Assembly: GCF_008931805.1 (NCBI RefSeq) | Contig: NZ_CP044399.1 | Span: 2,170,001 to 2,234,000, forward strand | Source: Moritella marina ATCC 15381 | GTDB taxonomy: Bacteria > Pseudomonadota > Gammaproteobacteria > Enterobacterales > Moritellaceae | DNA length: 64,000 bases | Direction of reading: 5' to 3' | Shown here: in pieces, positions 54,552 to 62,691 of the stretch | Layout of the letters: each line of letters opens with the position of its first letter | Numbering within the stretch: position 1 is the stretch's first letter | The notes under the pieces: model-generated | What the model saw: only the letters and a program-made list of their open reading frames with translations | Told to the model about the DNA's origin: nothing | Database searches by the model: none | Position numbers and translations under genes: made by a program

Positions 54552-55166
54552 TAAATAATTTATTTAGTGTTAATTTGTTAATTAATACTAGATTCTACTA
54601 ATAACGGTAGGGCGGAGTTTAGATAGGAAACATGCTATTTAAGAATAAGTGAACTTAAAAACATATCTGATTTCCACGAATATCCAGCCATATTTTTACT
54701 CATGTTGATAGCCTTGTGGGATTAAATACTCTAACACGGTTATGCCCCTAAATGAGTTAGAGCAGTTGCTTGTACTCAATATCCTCACATTAATTTGCCA
54801 TATTTTTTGTTATGGATAATTCCACTAAATGTAATCGCAACTACTGTGATTACATTTAGCCATAATTTGGATTTACAAAGATGGCAAAAATATATTATTT
54901 TAACATGCCAAAACATCTAGATTATCAATTATTGATAATCACTAACGTATTGATTTTTAGGTGTGCATTTTATATTAGTAATATTTACATGGGTCTCTAT
55001 AAATACTGTTCTTGTTTTTATCCGTGTTTTACTTGACTTTGAATTACTATTCATCAATATCTATTTGTAATTTTAGTAAATTTGATATAGTTGATAATTA
55101 TTAAATTGAAATTCGCCTTATACAGAATTCTGTATAATAAACTGTTAGACCTTAACTGAGTACAAT
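54552..55166 (+). other. cassette-array leader 2 (attI-like repeat region, copy E)
   Basis: No gene is present. Boundary-repeat core CTCTAACACGGTTATGCCCC...GTTAGAG spans about 54730-54762, where CTCTAAC and GTTAGAG are perfect complements. The long block matching leader 1 runs from about 54740 to 55150 (ATAATTTGGATTTACAAA, TTGATAATTATTAAATTGAA, TTCGCCTTATACA) and ends AAACTGTTAGAC (55139-55150), a GTTRRRY-type box. The first cassette gene starts 17 bases later. An insertion of about 100 bases near 54960-55060 distinguishes it from leader 1. Confidence 0.5.
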
Positions 55167-55523
55167 ATGAAACTATCAAAGTTTGAACAATTTTTAGAGG
55201 TAGATGATTTAGAATTTGGTTTTAGTTTTGTACTGGATAATCTTAAAAATTATGTCATTTGCGCTTTATTGGTTGCTGCTGGCACTGTTTTAATTGATAG
55301 ACACTTACCAATAGAAAATGTTGATGGAGTGATCGATATTATTCCATCAGTGATATTGTTTATACTTGGCGCTTTTTTAGCACTGCTTAATTTTGTAAGA
55401 CTAATCTTGGTGTTACACTCCAAAACCTCAAATGCATCGACTATTGTATGGGGGGTTTTGTATAATGGTGTATTTATTGCAGTGTATCAATTATTTGAAT
55501 TCATTGTGAAACTAAAGGTCTAA
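55167..55523 (+). CDS. small membrane protein (cassette)
   Basis: The 118-residue protein has about three hydrophobic helices (residues 28-46, 58-84 and 92-112) and no recognised family. The stop TAA begins the attC-like site that follows, and the start lies 17 bases after leader 2, so it is the first cassette of run 2. Small membrane proteins of unknown role are common in integron cassettes. Confidence 0.6.
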   Translation: MKLSKFEQFLEVDDLEFGFSFVLDNLKNYVICALLVAAGTVLIDRHLPIENVDGVIDIIPSVILFILGAFLALLNFVRLILVLHSKTSNASTIVWGVLYNGVFIAVYQLFEFIVKLKV

Positions 55524-55627
55524 CAAGGCAATTAAATCTGACGCATTACGGCTTGTCGTCGTTTTTGCAAAAACAAAAATCCGAAAAATAATCGCCAAAC
55601 CTAGCGCAGTTTATTGTGGTGTTATGT
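55521..55627 (+). other. attC-like recombination site (about 107 bases)
   Basis: It begins TAACAAGGCAATTAAATC at the stop codon and ends GTGGTGTTATGTTGC; GTTA is at 55621-55624. The inner part has imperfect symmetric stretches (GACGCATTACGGC; GTTTTTGCAAAAACAAAAAT). The sequence differs from the VCR-like sites, as attC sites often do. Confidence 0.65.
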
Positions 55628-55702
55628 TGCAAGTTGGCTGTGTATCCCGTCATTACATTTAAGTTTATGATAATATGTAACTTTTATTATAGAGTGATGT
55701 AA

Positions 55703-56113
55703 ATGATTACGATAGAGCAAGGTGAATGGCAATGTATCACGGAATATGAGTACGGAGACATGATTAATACAGGTGGGCTTGGGCCTTGTACTGGAATAGT
55801 CATGCATGACCCAGTTAGCAAAATTGTAATCGCTGGTCATTTTACAGATCCAGATACACATGAAGATTACAAATTATCAGCGATGATCTCTTGTGCTAAC
55901 TCTCAATTTACGAATAGCAGTCAGGTAAATGTAACCGTTACTGGGCGAGTAGGAGATACCGATAGTCAATCAGAGTTCGAAGAATCATTAGGTACTATGC
56001 TTTCTCCAAGTAAATACAACATCATTTATGAATGGCCAGATGCCAGTGTAGATTCGATTGACTTGGAAATAGATCCTGAATCTGGTGATACTGACACCTT
56101 TACAACAACATAA
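55703..56113 (+). CDS. CheD/CNF-like Cys-His protein (cassette)
   Basis: The 136-residue acidic protein has an N-terminal segment TGGLGPCTGIVMHDPVSKIV followed by IAGHF. Cys29 and His46 align in spacing with the catalytic Cys/His of CheD-type glutamine deamidases (G-L-G-x-C...D-x-x-x-K...H). CheD modifies chemoreceptors, and the wider CNF fold includes toxins that deamidate Gln. The C-terminal half is very Asp/Ser/Thr-rich. The stop codon runs into a partial attC. Enzymatic activity is inferred from the motif only. Confidence 0.5.
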   Translation: MITIEQGEWQCITEYEYGDMINTGGLGPCTGIVMHDPVSKIVIAGHFTDPDTHEDYKLSAMISCANSQFTNSSQVNVTVTGRVGDTDSQSEFEESLGTMLSPSKYNIIYEWPDASVDSIDLEIDPESGDTDTFTTT

Positions 56114-56148
56114 CAAATTGCTTAAACGGAACTAAAACAGCAGAGGAA
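56111..56148 (+). other. truncated attC-like site
   Basis: TAACAAATTGCTTAAACGGA begins at the stop codon, as in intact sites, but no complementary GTTA end is present before the next gene starts at 56151. The right half of the site is missing, so the two neighbouring genes now behave as one fused cassette. Confidence 0.5.
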
Positions 56149-56150
56149 GT

Positions 56151-57125
56151 ATGAATAAAGAAGTGCAAGATCAACTTAATGGGGCTAGGAACTTATTTTT
56201 TGGATTCCTGAAAGGTGTTGATAGCAAATTCAATATTGAACTTCCTGACTATGTGTATCATTACACGTCTATTGACAGCTTTTACTTGATGGTTGAGTCA
56301 GATACTATTCGTATGTTCACTGTCAGTAATTTTGAAGATAAATTAGAGCGAAAAGTTAAGTTAGACATTGAAAGTAGAGTTAGCGGTCATATTACGAACA
56401 ATGAGACTCTTGAGAAGCATGACTTTGCTCATATGGTAAATACCGCATTATCTAATGATCATGTTTTCATTCAATCCAATACAACGACAAGTAAAAACTC
56501 TTACTTGTGGGATAATTATGGCAACAAAGGCGAAGGTATATGTCTTCGTATTTCAACGGCTAAGTACATTGCTTACCTAGAAGAAACGCTTGAAGATTTT
56601 GAGTTACTCCCAAATTATCTAAAATGCTGTTATATCTCCTATGATGAAGCTTGGCTGAATACATTTTTGGAAATGTTGCTTCCTGCAATACAGGCTGCAA
56701 ATTCCAAGCTGAATAACATGTCTACTACAATTTGGTTTTTCTTCTTGGAGTATTGGAAAAACTTTATCAAATCCGCTGAACCATATGAAAAAGAAAAAGA
56801 GTTCCGTTGCGTAGTTTCTGACAATTATTCACTGTTCCTGTTCTTTTGTAGTCAACTAGCAAGGTGGGGGCTATTTACTACGAAAGATTCAGAGATATTG
56901 TCTGCTGCTTTTTTCAGTGAATATAACAATCGAAAGCAAAGCTTGCATCAGCAGTTAGGCTTTACTACTACAAAGCATTCAAGTTATGTAACTATCCCAT
57001 TTTCAAAGGTAGTCGACTCTGTCTTAATCGGACCAAATTCAACAATGACGAAATCTGGCATATCTAAGGGTACTAACTACAAAATCAGAAAAAGTCAGGT
57101 CGAGCGAATGTTGGGACGCTTATAA
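56151..57125 (+). CDS. DUF2971-like protein (cassette)
   Basis: The 324-residue protein has the family's ordered elements: VYHYTSIDSFYLMV near 36, FTVSNFEDKLE near 58, SYLWDNYGNKGEGICLRI near 117 and EKEKEFRCVVSD near 213. DUF2971 proteins are common in defence islands and are suspected to share an ADP-ribosyltransferase-like fold; no activity is proven here. AGAGGAAG precedes the ATG. It is followed directly by a VCR-like site starting at its stop codon. Confidence 0.6.
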   Translation: MNKEVQDQLNGARNLFFGFLKGVDSKFNIELPDYVYHYTSIDSFYLMVESDTIRMFTVSNFEDKLERKVKLDIESRVSGHITNNETLEKHDFAHMVNTALSNDHVFIQSNTTTSKNSYLWDNYGNKGEGICLRISTAKYIAYLEETLEDFELLPNYLKCCYISYDEAWLNTFLEMLLPAIQAANSKLNNMSTTIWFFFLEYWKNFIKSAEPYEKEKEFRCVVSDNYSLFLFFCSQLARWGLFTTKDSEILSAAFFSEYNNRKQSLHQQLGFTTTKHSSYVTIPFSKVVDSVLIGPNSTMTKSGISKGTNYKIRKSQVERMLGRL

Positions 57126-57246
57126 CAAAGCATTTAAGAGTGTGTCTCAACGCTCGGCATTTTCAGTTCTAGTCAGGGTTTTGTATTTACGGCGCAGTGG
57201 TTTAGGTTCGGTGGTAGCGTTGCTCATATCTTAATGCGGCGCGAAT
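57123..57246 (+). other. attC-like site with degenerate right end
   Basis: It starts TAACAAAGCATTTAAGAG at the stop codon and parallels the site at 46716 and the site at 60504 almost throughout (CAACGCTCGGCATTTT; GGTTTAGGTTCGGTGGTAGC; TTAATGCGGC). It ends GCGGCGCGAATC, where GCGTTA is expected. The crossover end is therefore mutated or replaced, and the site may be inactive. Confidence 0.6.
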
Positions 57247-57497
57247 CTCAATAGGCATACTTTTCCTAATACTAATAAACCTTGTTGGAATCGGCACTCT
57301 AACAAGGTATTTCCATCAATGGCTTAGTATGATCGTTCTAAGCTGGAACAGCCCCGTTTCAAGTTAGCTCATAATCTGCGATTATTTTTAGTCTCGGAAC
57401 ATTGATCAAAATTTCGTAATGCGACAAAATAATTAACGCTCTAACTTCTAACCAATTAACAACTTCCTTAAACTTTATAAGATAGGATGGTACTAGC
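57247..57497. other. spacer with module-boundary repeat (copy G)
   Basis: ACCTTGTTGG...CTAACAAGGT forms a hairpin (57280-57309). It is followed by TTCCATCAATGGCTTAGTAT and GATCGTTCTAAGC, which match leader 1 near 45471, and the core GCCCCGTTTCAAGTTAGCTC (57351-57370). The rest is the AbiH copy 2 promoter region. Confidence 0.4.
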
Positions 57498-58418
57498 GTG
57501 AATAAACTCTATATCATTGGTAATGGATTTGATTTGCACCATGGATTGCCTACATCATTAACAGGTTTTAGCAACTATTCCAAAGATAGTGAATTCCATC
57601 GATTGTATGAAAATGGTGTTTTTATGATGTCCGCTAACCAGACACTTGATGAGCACTGGCAACAGTTAGAGACAAATCTTGCCAATTTTGATGTGGATGA
57701 ACTCATTGAATATGCTAGCCAGTACTATGATGATGACCCTCATGAAAATCAATTTATTTATGAAGTAGAAAGTGCTATTGGGGCCCTTACAACGGGACTT
57801 AGAGAGGATTTGAACAAGTATCTATCATTAGCGGAAAATTATATAGTTGAGCAAGGTAAAGAATTGCAACTCGATACTAGCGCCCGCTTTCTATGTTTCA
57901 ACTATACGAATACTCTTGAGAGGATTTATAACATATCTCCAGATCGTATTTGTTACATTCATGGCAAATTGAATAGCTCTGAAACCCCCATTGTTGTTGG
58001 CCATGGTATGGAGGCTTTAGAATATAAAGTTCAGCCCCCAATTGACATATCAACACTCTCAGAAGAAGAGATTGAGGCCTTTTCTGATTCTCACTCACCT
58101 GATTATGAGTATGCAGTTAGTGAGGCTCACGGATATTTTAAAAGGAGTTACAAGGACACTACTGCTTGTATCCAAGCGTCTAGCATGTTTCTACAGTCTT
58201 TCGCAGATATTGATATAGTGATAATCCTAGGCCATTCTATAGCAGAAATTGATGAGCCTTACTTTGACTATGTAAACAAGATAGTTAAGCCGAACTGTCA
58301 ATGGTGGGCGTCCTACTATTCAAATTCCCAAAGGGATGTAATACATAATCGACTTGCGGAAGTTGTTGATGACGAAAACAGGATAAAATTGCTAGAGATG
58401 TCCCTGTTAACGAAATAA
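57498..58418 (+). CDS. AbiH-family abortive-infection protein (copy 2)
   Basis: The 306-residue protein begins KLYIIGNGFDLHHGLPTSLT. It contains FNYTNTLERIYNI near 135, CYIHGKLNSSETPIVVGHG near 152 and IVIILGHSIAEIDEPYF near 240, the AbiH set. The start is GTG, with AGGATGG 8 bases upstream. Unlike copy 3, no attC follows its stop codon. It differs substantially from the other two copies, so this is not a recent duplication. Confidence 0.83.
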   Translation: MNKLYIIGNGFDLHHGLPTSLTGFSNYSKDSEFHRLYENGVFMMSANQTLDEHWQQLETNLANFDVDELIEYASQYYDDDPHENQFIYEVESAIGALTTGLREDLNKYLSLAENYIVEQGKELQLDTSARFLCFNYTNTLERIYNISPDRICYIHGKLNSSETPIVVGHGMEALEYKVQPPIDISTLSEEEIEAFSDSHSPDYEYAVSEAHGYFKRSYKDTTACIQASSMFLQSFADIDIVIILGHSIAEIDEPYFDYVNKIVKPNCQWWASYYSNSQRDVIHNRLAEVVDDENRIKLLEMSLLTK

Positions 58419-58843
58419 TTTGAAGTTATCAATCTTCTTCAAATCACTTTACGTGACGGATATGCCCCAAAACGGCTTAGAGTATCTACTCACCAAGTAT
58501 TTATCCACATCGATTTACCATTCATTTTATCATGTAAAATTTACCCACTAAGTTCACCCTACTTATACGTAATGAAAATGACTAAATAGTCTTATTTTAT
58601 AAAGTGTTATTTGTATTTTGGTGAACGCAGTCTCGATTTGTAAAAAGACAGTCAGGTTTATCTTGTGACATAAGATTAATATCAATATAATCAATTGTAT
58701 ATAACTTACAAGACTAAATAAATAATTTACAGGACGACTCGTTTTCCTATCAACATGTAATTAATACATTTGAGGGTTTCAATTGATTAATCACCTTTAT
58801 TGAGGAGAATAAATTTGGCAAATCGAGACGTCCTACTATACAA
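58419..58843. other. spacer with module-boundary repeat (copy D)
   Basis: The repeat spans about 58461-58545: GCCCCAAAACGGCTTAGAGT, CTACTCACCAAGTATTTATC, CACATCGATTTACCATTCAT. The remaining AT-rich 300 bases have no gene and should hold the AbiH copy 3 promoter. Confidence 0.4.
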
Positions 58844-59764
58844 ATGCTATGTGAAGAATCAGTTATTGGGTGCGAATTGAAGATACCGAAGCTTTATATC
58901 ATAGGAAATGGATTTGATCTGTGGCATGGATTGCCTACGAGTTATGATGATTTCTATGTTTTTGCAAAGGAGTTGCTTGACGAAATGGAGAGCTACTACT
59001 TATTTGACATGAGTCACTCAGGGCCTTGGAGTGACTTTGAAAATTCGCTTGGATTTTTTGAGTGGAAGTATTTCTATGAAGCTTATAATCACATTGATGT
59101 GACATCGGAAAGTTTTAGACCTAGTGAGGCCTATGGGCTAGAAGATGAGCTTACCGAACAAGCTGACAGTCATGTGGAAGCAATTAAAGAGTCCTTTCGA
59201 GAGTGGATTGAAGAAATCGATGCTTCAGCCGCATCCCAAAAACTGAAATTACCTAGGGAAGCGAACTATTTAACTTTCAACTATACTTCCACGCTTCAAT
59301 CAGTATATGGGATACATGGCGATAAGGTTCTTCATATTCATGGTCAGGCCGAAAGTTATGATGAACTGATATTCGGGCATGGTGAAACGAGGGAAGAAGA
59401 GCCCGAACTAGATGAAAATGGAGATAGCAATAGAACCATGTTCTCTGATGCGGAGGGGGCGGCTAAATATCCTTTCTATGCTTTTCAAAAGCCTGTTAAT
59501 GAAGTGCTTCAGAATAACTTCGCATTCGTAGACTCTTTGAATAATTATCTAGAAATTACCGTAATTGGTCACTCATTCAATAAGATTGATTTGCCGTACT
59601 TTAAAAGACTGGCGGAAAGATCGAAAAATGCAATTTGGCTGGTTAGCACTTATGAAGAATCGGATGCGATTCATCACCTAGAGCAGTTAGTAAAATGCGG
59701 AGTTCCAGCAGGAAAAATTCGCACCTGTACATACGAAGAATTACAAAGTGAGCATAGCACATAA
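58844..59764 (+). CDS. AbiH-family abortive-infection protein (copy 3, cassette-type)
   Basis: The 306-residue protein has KLYIIGNGFDLWHGLPTSYD near residues 16-35, FNYTSTLQSVYGI near 145, HIHGQAESYDELIFGHGE near 163 and EITVIGHSFNKIDLPYF near 236. The first ATG is at 58844; TTG codons nearer the conserved start are alternatives. Its stop codon merges with the TAAC of a short attC-like site, so this AbiH ends like an integron cassette. It is nearer to copy 1 than to copy 2 in motif wording (GLPTSY; SF/SINxIDxPYF). Confidence 0.83.
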   Translation: MLCEESVIGCELKIPKLYIIGNGFDLWHGLPTSYDDFYVFAKELLDEMESYYLFDMSHSGPWSDFENSLGFFEWKYFYEAYNHIDVTSESFRPSEAYGLEDELTEQADSHVEAIKESFREWIEEIDASAASQKLKLPREANYLTFNYTSTLQSVYGIHGDKVLHIHGQAESYDELIFGHGETREEEPELDENGDSNRTMFSDAEGAAKYPFYAFQKPVNEVLQNNFAFVDSLNNYLEITVIGHSFNKIDLPYFKRLAERSKNAIWLVSTYEESDAIHHLEQLVKCGVPAGKIRTCTYEELQSEHST

Positions 59765-59813
59765 CAAGCTCATTAAGTTCGCTGTCGCTCCGCCTCTTAT
59801 GCGAGCGTTATTC
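59762..59813 (+). other. attC-like recombination site (short, about 52 bases)
   Basis: It runs from TAACAAGCTCATTAAGTTCG at the stop codon to GCGAGCGTTATTC, with complementary ends (TAACAAGCTC / GAGCGTTA). This is the compact attC type. Confidence 0.7.
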
Positions 59814-59830
59814 ATATTAAAGGAGAGTGG

Positions 59831-60484
59831 ATGAACGAATTTCTTCAAATTGTGGGTTCTTTGGCATCAATTGTCGGTATACCTCTTGCTGTTTATTTGT
59901 ACTTTAAAGGGCAAGCTGAAAAGTATTTTGACGTGAGAAGAGATATTGTAAAACGTTTGTCTTATCAAGTTGGGGAGGGCCGTGAAATATCTCAGTTTGA
60001 ATTAAATGCTGTTATAGACTCCATGGTTCGTGAAAAGAGACTAAAGCAGTCGTCTATATCCGCCAACTCGATAGTCGAAGATCTTATATCGGAAACAATT
60101 TCAAGCCCATTACTAGATAGAGCTCGCAAGAATACTCTCGTAACGGAACTTCAGCGTCTTCACACTGAATGTGCCGTTTATGAATCAATAAAGAAAAATG
60201 ATTCGGATATCAGAACTATAACTCAGAGTAGCAGCGGTGATGTATCCACTGAAACTAAATCATCTAAAGTGAAAGATTCCAACTCGGGTAAAAAACCGGA
60301 GGTGTTTGCGATTTCGGCATCTCTGATGACAGCAGTTGTAGCATCTTATACGTATACTGTTGGAGATGGACTTTTAGCCAAGCTAACAACAATTTCAATC
60401 GATAAAGCTGCGGTTTTAGGTATGGTGATTACCCTATTCGCAGGCTTTATCTCGGGTATTGTAGATTGGAAAAAACGAAAATGA
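59831..60484 (+). CDS. membrane protein of unknown function (cassette)
   Basis: The 217-residue protein has an N-terminal membrane helix (about 5-25), a cytosolic helical and Ser-rich middle (residues 30-150) and two C-terminal hydrophobic segments (about 158-178 and 192-212). No family is recognised. AAAGGAGAG precedes the ATG. It is bracketed by attC-like sites, although about 20 bases separate the stop codon from the next site. Confidence 0.55.
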   Translation: MNEFLQIVGSLASIVGIPLAVYLYFKGQAEKYFDVRRDIVKRLSYQVGEGREISQFELNAVIDSMVREKRLKQSSISANSIVEDLISETISSPLLDRARKNTLVTELQRLHTECAVYESIKKNDSDIRTITQSSSGDVSTETKSSKVKDSNSGKKPEVFAISASLMTAVVASYTYTVGDGLLAKLTTISIDKAAVLGMVITLFAGFISGIVDWKKRK

Positions 60485-60503
60485 GTTGCGCGACAAATAT
60501 GTT

Positions 60504-60627
60504 CAACAAAGCGTTTAAGGCAGATTCGCAACGCTCGGGATTTTTGGTTTGAGTCAGCTTTAGTATTTACGGCACAATAGGTTAGGTTCAGTGGTGGCGT
60601 TGCTCATTACTTAACGCGGCGTTATGC
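60504..60627 (+). other. attC-like recombination site (VCR-like, about 124 bases)
   Basis: It starts CAACAAAGCGTTTAAGGC (C in place of T in TAAC) and ends AACGCGGCGTTATGC. The inner blocks CGCAACGCTCGGGATTTT and GGTTAGGTTCAGTGGTGGCG are shared with the sites at 46716 and 57123. Confidence 0.75.
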
Positions 60628-60652
60628 ATGTTGAGTTGGTCTGGAGGAGTAT

Positions 60653-61351
60653 ATGTGCAGTAATAATTCACAACGTGCATTTGCACTAATCAAATTCTTT
60701 AGTAAAAAAGATCATTATTTGAATTTTATAAGCGGAACGAGTTTGTTTCGCCCCCCCCACTATTACCGTACATGTGAAGATATTGGTAGAGGTGATAGAA
60801 ATGAATCATGCCTTTTATATTGGAATATAAAATTTGGCGGAAATAAGCCAAAGTTCTTAAAACCAGATGGAACAGACTTAATTGGTCACAAAGTAGAAAG
60901 CGTACTCGTTTACCCTGCGTCTGAACCACATGATGCTTGGATGCAGTCTTGGGCTGTTATTGGTTCTCATAACGACTTTGAACATTCGTTAGAACAAATG
61001 CAACAAGAGTTTGGTTGCTATTTTGTCTTACTGCCGGCAAGTAAAATCAAGCATTATGCACGACTTGTTGAAAAAACTGCCAAGGCTCAAGTTAGCTATG
61101 GATTAGTGAGCTATTCAAATAACCCAATGGGGCGCTCATTGACTATGAAAGACTCTAGGTATAATTATCAGAAAGAGTTTAGATTTTTTGCTGGTCAATG
61201 TTCAAAAGGTGAGCTTCAAGACAAACCTCTTGAGTTACCAAATCTTAATAGTTTACTACTAGAGGGGCAAAGCCTAAAATTTACATCACCTAACGGGATT
61301 ATTAAATATTGCTCGGCTGGCTATAACAGCACTGTAATTGTAAAACCCTGA
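60653..61351 (+). CDS. DUF2971-like or related protein (cassette)
   Basis: The 232-residue protein has KDHYLNFISGTSLFRPPHYY near 20-39 and YNYQKEFRFFAG near 170, the latter matching the [KQ]E[FYH]R element of the other DUF2971-like cassettes. MQSWAVIGSH near 99 may correspond to the W-x-x-Y region. GGAGG precedes the ATG. An attC-like site begins about 20 bases after its stop. Family placement is tentative. Confidence 0.5.
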   Translation: MCSNNSQRAFALIKFFSKKDHYLNFISGTSLFRPPHYYRTCEDIGRGDRNESCLLYWNIKFGGNKPKFLKPDGTDLIGHKVESVLVYPASEPHDAWMQSWAVIGSHNDFEHSLEQMQQEFGCYFVLLPASKIKHYARLVEKTAKAQVSYGLVSYSNNPMGRSLTMKDSRYNYQKEFRFFAGQCSKGELQDKPLELPNLNSLLLEGQSLKFTSPNGIIKYCSAGYNSTVIVKP

Positions 61352-61372
61352 ACATGAGTAGAAAAACAGGCA

Positions 61373-61469
61373 TAACAAGCTGTTAAATAAGGACAAATCA
61401 CAGTTAGACTTTACTCCTGCGTCGCTTATTTTAATCAACTATTATTTGCCATTAACGAGGGCGTTATAC
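61373..61469 (+). other. attC-like recombination site (about 97 bases)
   Basis: It starts TAACAAGCTGTTAAATAAGG and ends GAGGGCGTTATACG; TAAC and GTTA ends are complementary. The next gene starts 15 bases later. Confidence 0.6.
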
Positions 61470-61483
61470 GATTACGAGGATTT

Positions 61484-61981
61484 ATGAGTCAGCATAATTT
61501 AAACTCTTCATTTAGAGAAAAACTTATTGAGCATTCACTGATTAGTGAATTACTCAAAATTTCTTGGAAAAATGGAAGTTGCTCAATTGAAATAGCTAAA
61601 CCTGAGGTTGATAACCAAGGTTACGACTTAATTATGGAAGATCTAGGAGCCATTCGACATGTGCAACTGAAAACGTCCCATATTGGTTCCAGTACTGCTC
61701 GTCAAAAGCTTCATGTAGCTTTGGCTAGTAAGTATTCTGGTTGTGTCGTTTGGGTCTATTTTAATGAGGCTACTTTAGAGTTAGGACCTTTCTTATTTTT
61801 TGGTGGTAAACCTAACGAGAAGCTACCAGATATGGAAAACTTCCCTGTAGCAAAACATACTAAAGGAAATGCTGATGGGATTAAAAATGAACGTCCATCT
61901 ATGCGCATAATATCTAAATCGAAATTCAAAGTAATAGACACAGTTGAAGAATTGTATCGAACACTGTTCAAAATTGTATAA
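61484..61981 (+). CDS. PD-(D/E)XK-like nuclease-fold protein (cassette)
   Basis: The 165-residue protein has FREKLIEHSLISELL near 10-24, NQGYDLIMEDLG near 43-54 and RHVQLKTSH near 58-66. The order (N-terminal glutamate, aspartate in GYDL, Q-x-K strand) is that of restriction-endonuclease-like folds such as DUF4365-type proteins. The C-terminal portion is unrecognised. GAGG precedes the ATG, and the stop TAA opens the next attC-like site. A nuclease role is inferred. Confidence 0.5.
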   Translation: MSQHNLNSSFREKLIEHSLISELLKISWKNGSCSIEIAKPEVDNQGYDLIMEDLGAIRHVQLKTSHIGSSTARQKLHVALASKYSGCVVWVYFNEATLELGPFLFFGGKPNEKLPDMENFPVAKHTKGNADGIKNERPSMRIISKSKFKVIDTVEELYRTLFKIV

Positions 61982-62046
61982 CAAGTTGCTGCATCAGAAA
62001 AACTACTCGCTAAAGCTCGCATTTTCCGCTGAGCAAGGCGTTAGGC
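61979..62046 (+). other. attC-like recombination site (about 68 bases)
   Basis: It starts TAACAAGTTGCTGCATCAGA at the stop codon and ends GAGCAAGGCGTTAGGC. The end GTTAGGC fits the GTTRRRY crossover box. The inner part CTCGCTAAAGCTCGC is partly symmetric. Confidence 0.75.
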
Positions 62047-62063
62047 GAAAGAGGTAAATTTAA

Positions 62064-62684
62064 TTGCTGTGTTACTATTTTACAGGCTCGAAGTACGGGC
62101 TCGATAACCTGAAGAAGAAACGACTTAAAGTTTCTAATTTGAATAATTTAAATGACCCATTTGAAATGCTTTGTGTGGAAACAGCAGATAAAAAGGTCAA
62201 GTCTAAGCTGACATTTGCTAAAGACGCAGTTGCTCAAAACTTCGGTATTCTGTGCTTTAGTGGCAATTGGACAAATCCAGTTCAATGGGGGCATTATGCA
62301 GAAAACCATAGTGGTTTATGCTTGGTTTTTGATATTCACGAGGAATGTCTTCGAGAAATTACTTATGTTCCAACAAGGCTTAGCCCACGAGACATAGATC
62401 TCGACACCGAGGAGGCGGCTTTTACGCTTATGACGACTAAGTTTAAACACTGGCATTACGAACAAGAGCATCGTTCTATCCTGTGGTTAAGTGGTCTTGA
62501 TAAAGAGAGTGAGCTGTATTTCAGAGCCTTTGATGACAATTTAAAGATCAAACAAGTAATTATCGGTGTTAATTCAAAACTGAAAAAATCTGACATAGTT
62601 AAAATTGTACCGAGAGATGTAGAGGTATTTCATGCAAAACTGCATGACACCGAATTTAAAGTGACAAGGGATCGGACAAAGTAA
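62064..62684 (+). CDS. DUF2971 family protein (cassette)
   Basis: The 206-residue protein is the clearest DUF2971 member here. It has CYYFTGSKYGLDNLKKKRLK at the N-terminus, LNNLNDPFEML near 27-37, WGHYAENHSGLCLVFDI near 75-91 and HYEQEHRSILWL near 130-141. The start codon is TTG at 62064, with GAGG 9 bases upstream; no ATG is available before the conserved region. It is flanked by attC-like sites on both sides. Confidence 0.68.
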   Translation: MLCYYFTGSKYGLDNLKKKRLKVSNLNNLNDPFEMLCVETADKKVKSKLTFAKDAVAQNFGILCFSGNWTNPVQWGHYAENHSGLCLVFDIHEECLREITYVPTRLSPRDIDLDTEEAAFTLMTTKFKHWHYEQEHRSILWLSGLDKESELYFRAFDDNLKIKQVIIGVNSKLKKSDIVKIVPRDVEVFHAKLHDTEFKVTRDRTK

Positions 62685-62691
62685 TTTCGCC

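Noticed and set aside
58815-58843. TTG at 58815 with a good ribosome-binding site as start of AbiH copy 3
   Set aside because: It is out of frame with the AbiH reading frame by one base-step, so it cannot initiate that protein unless there is a frameshift.
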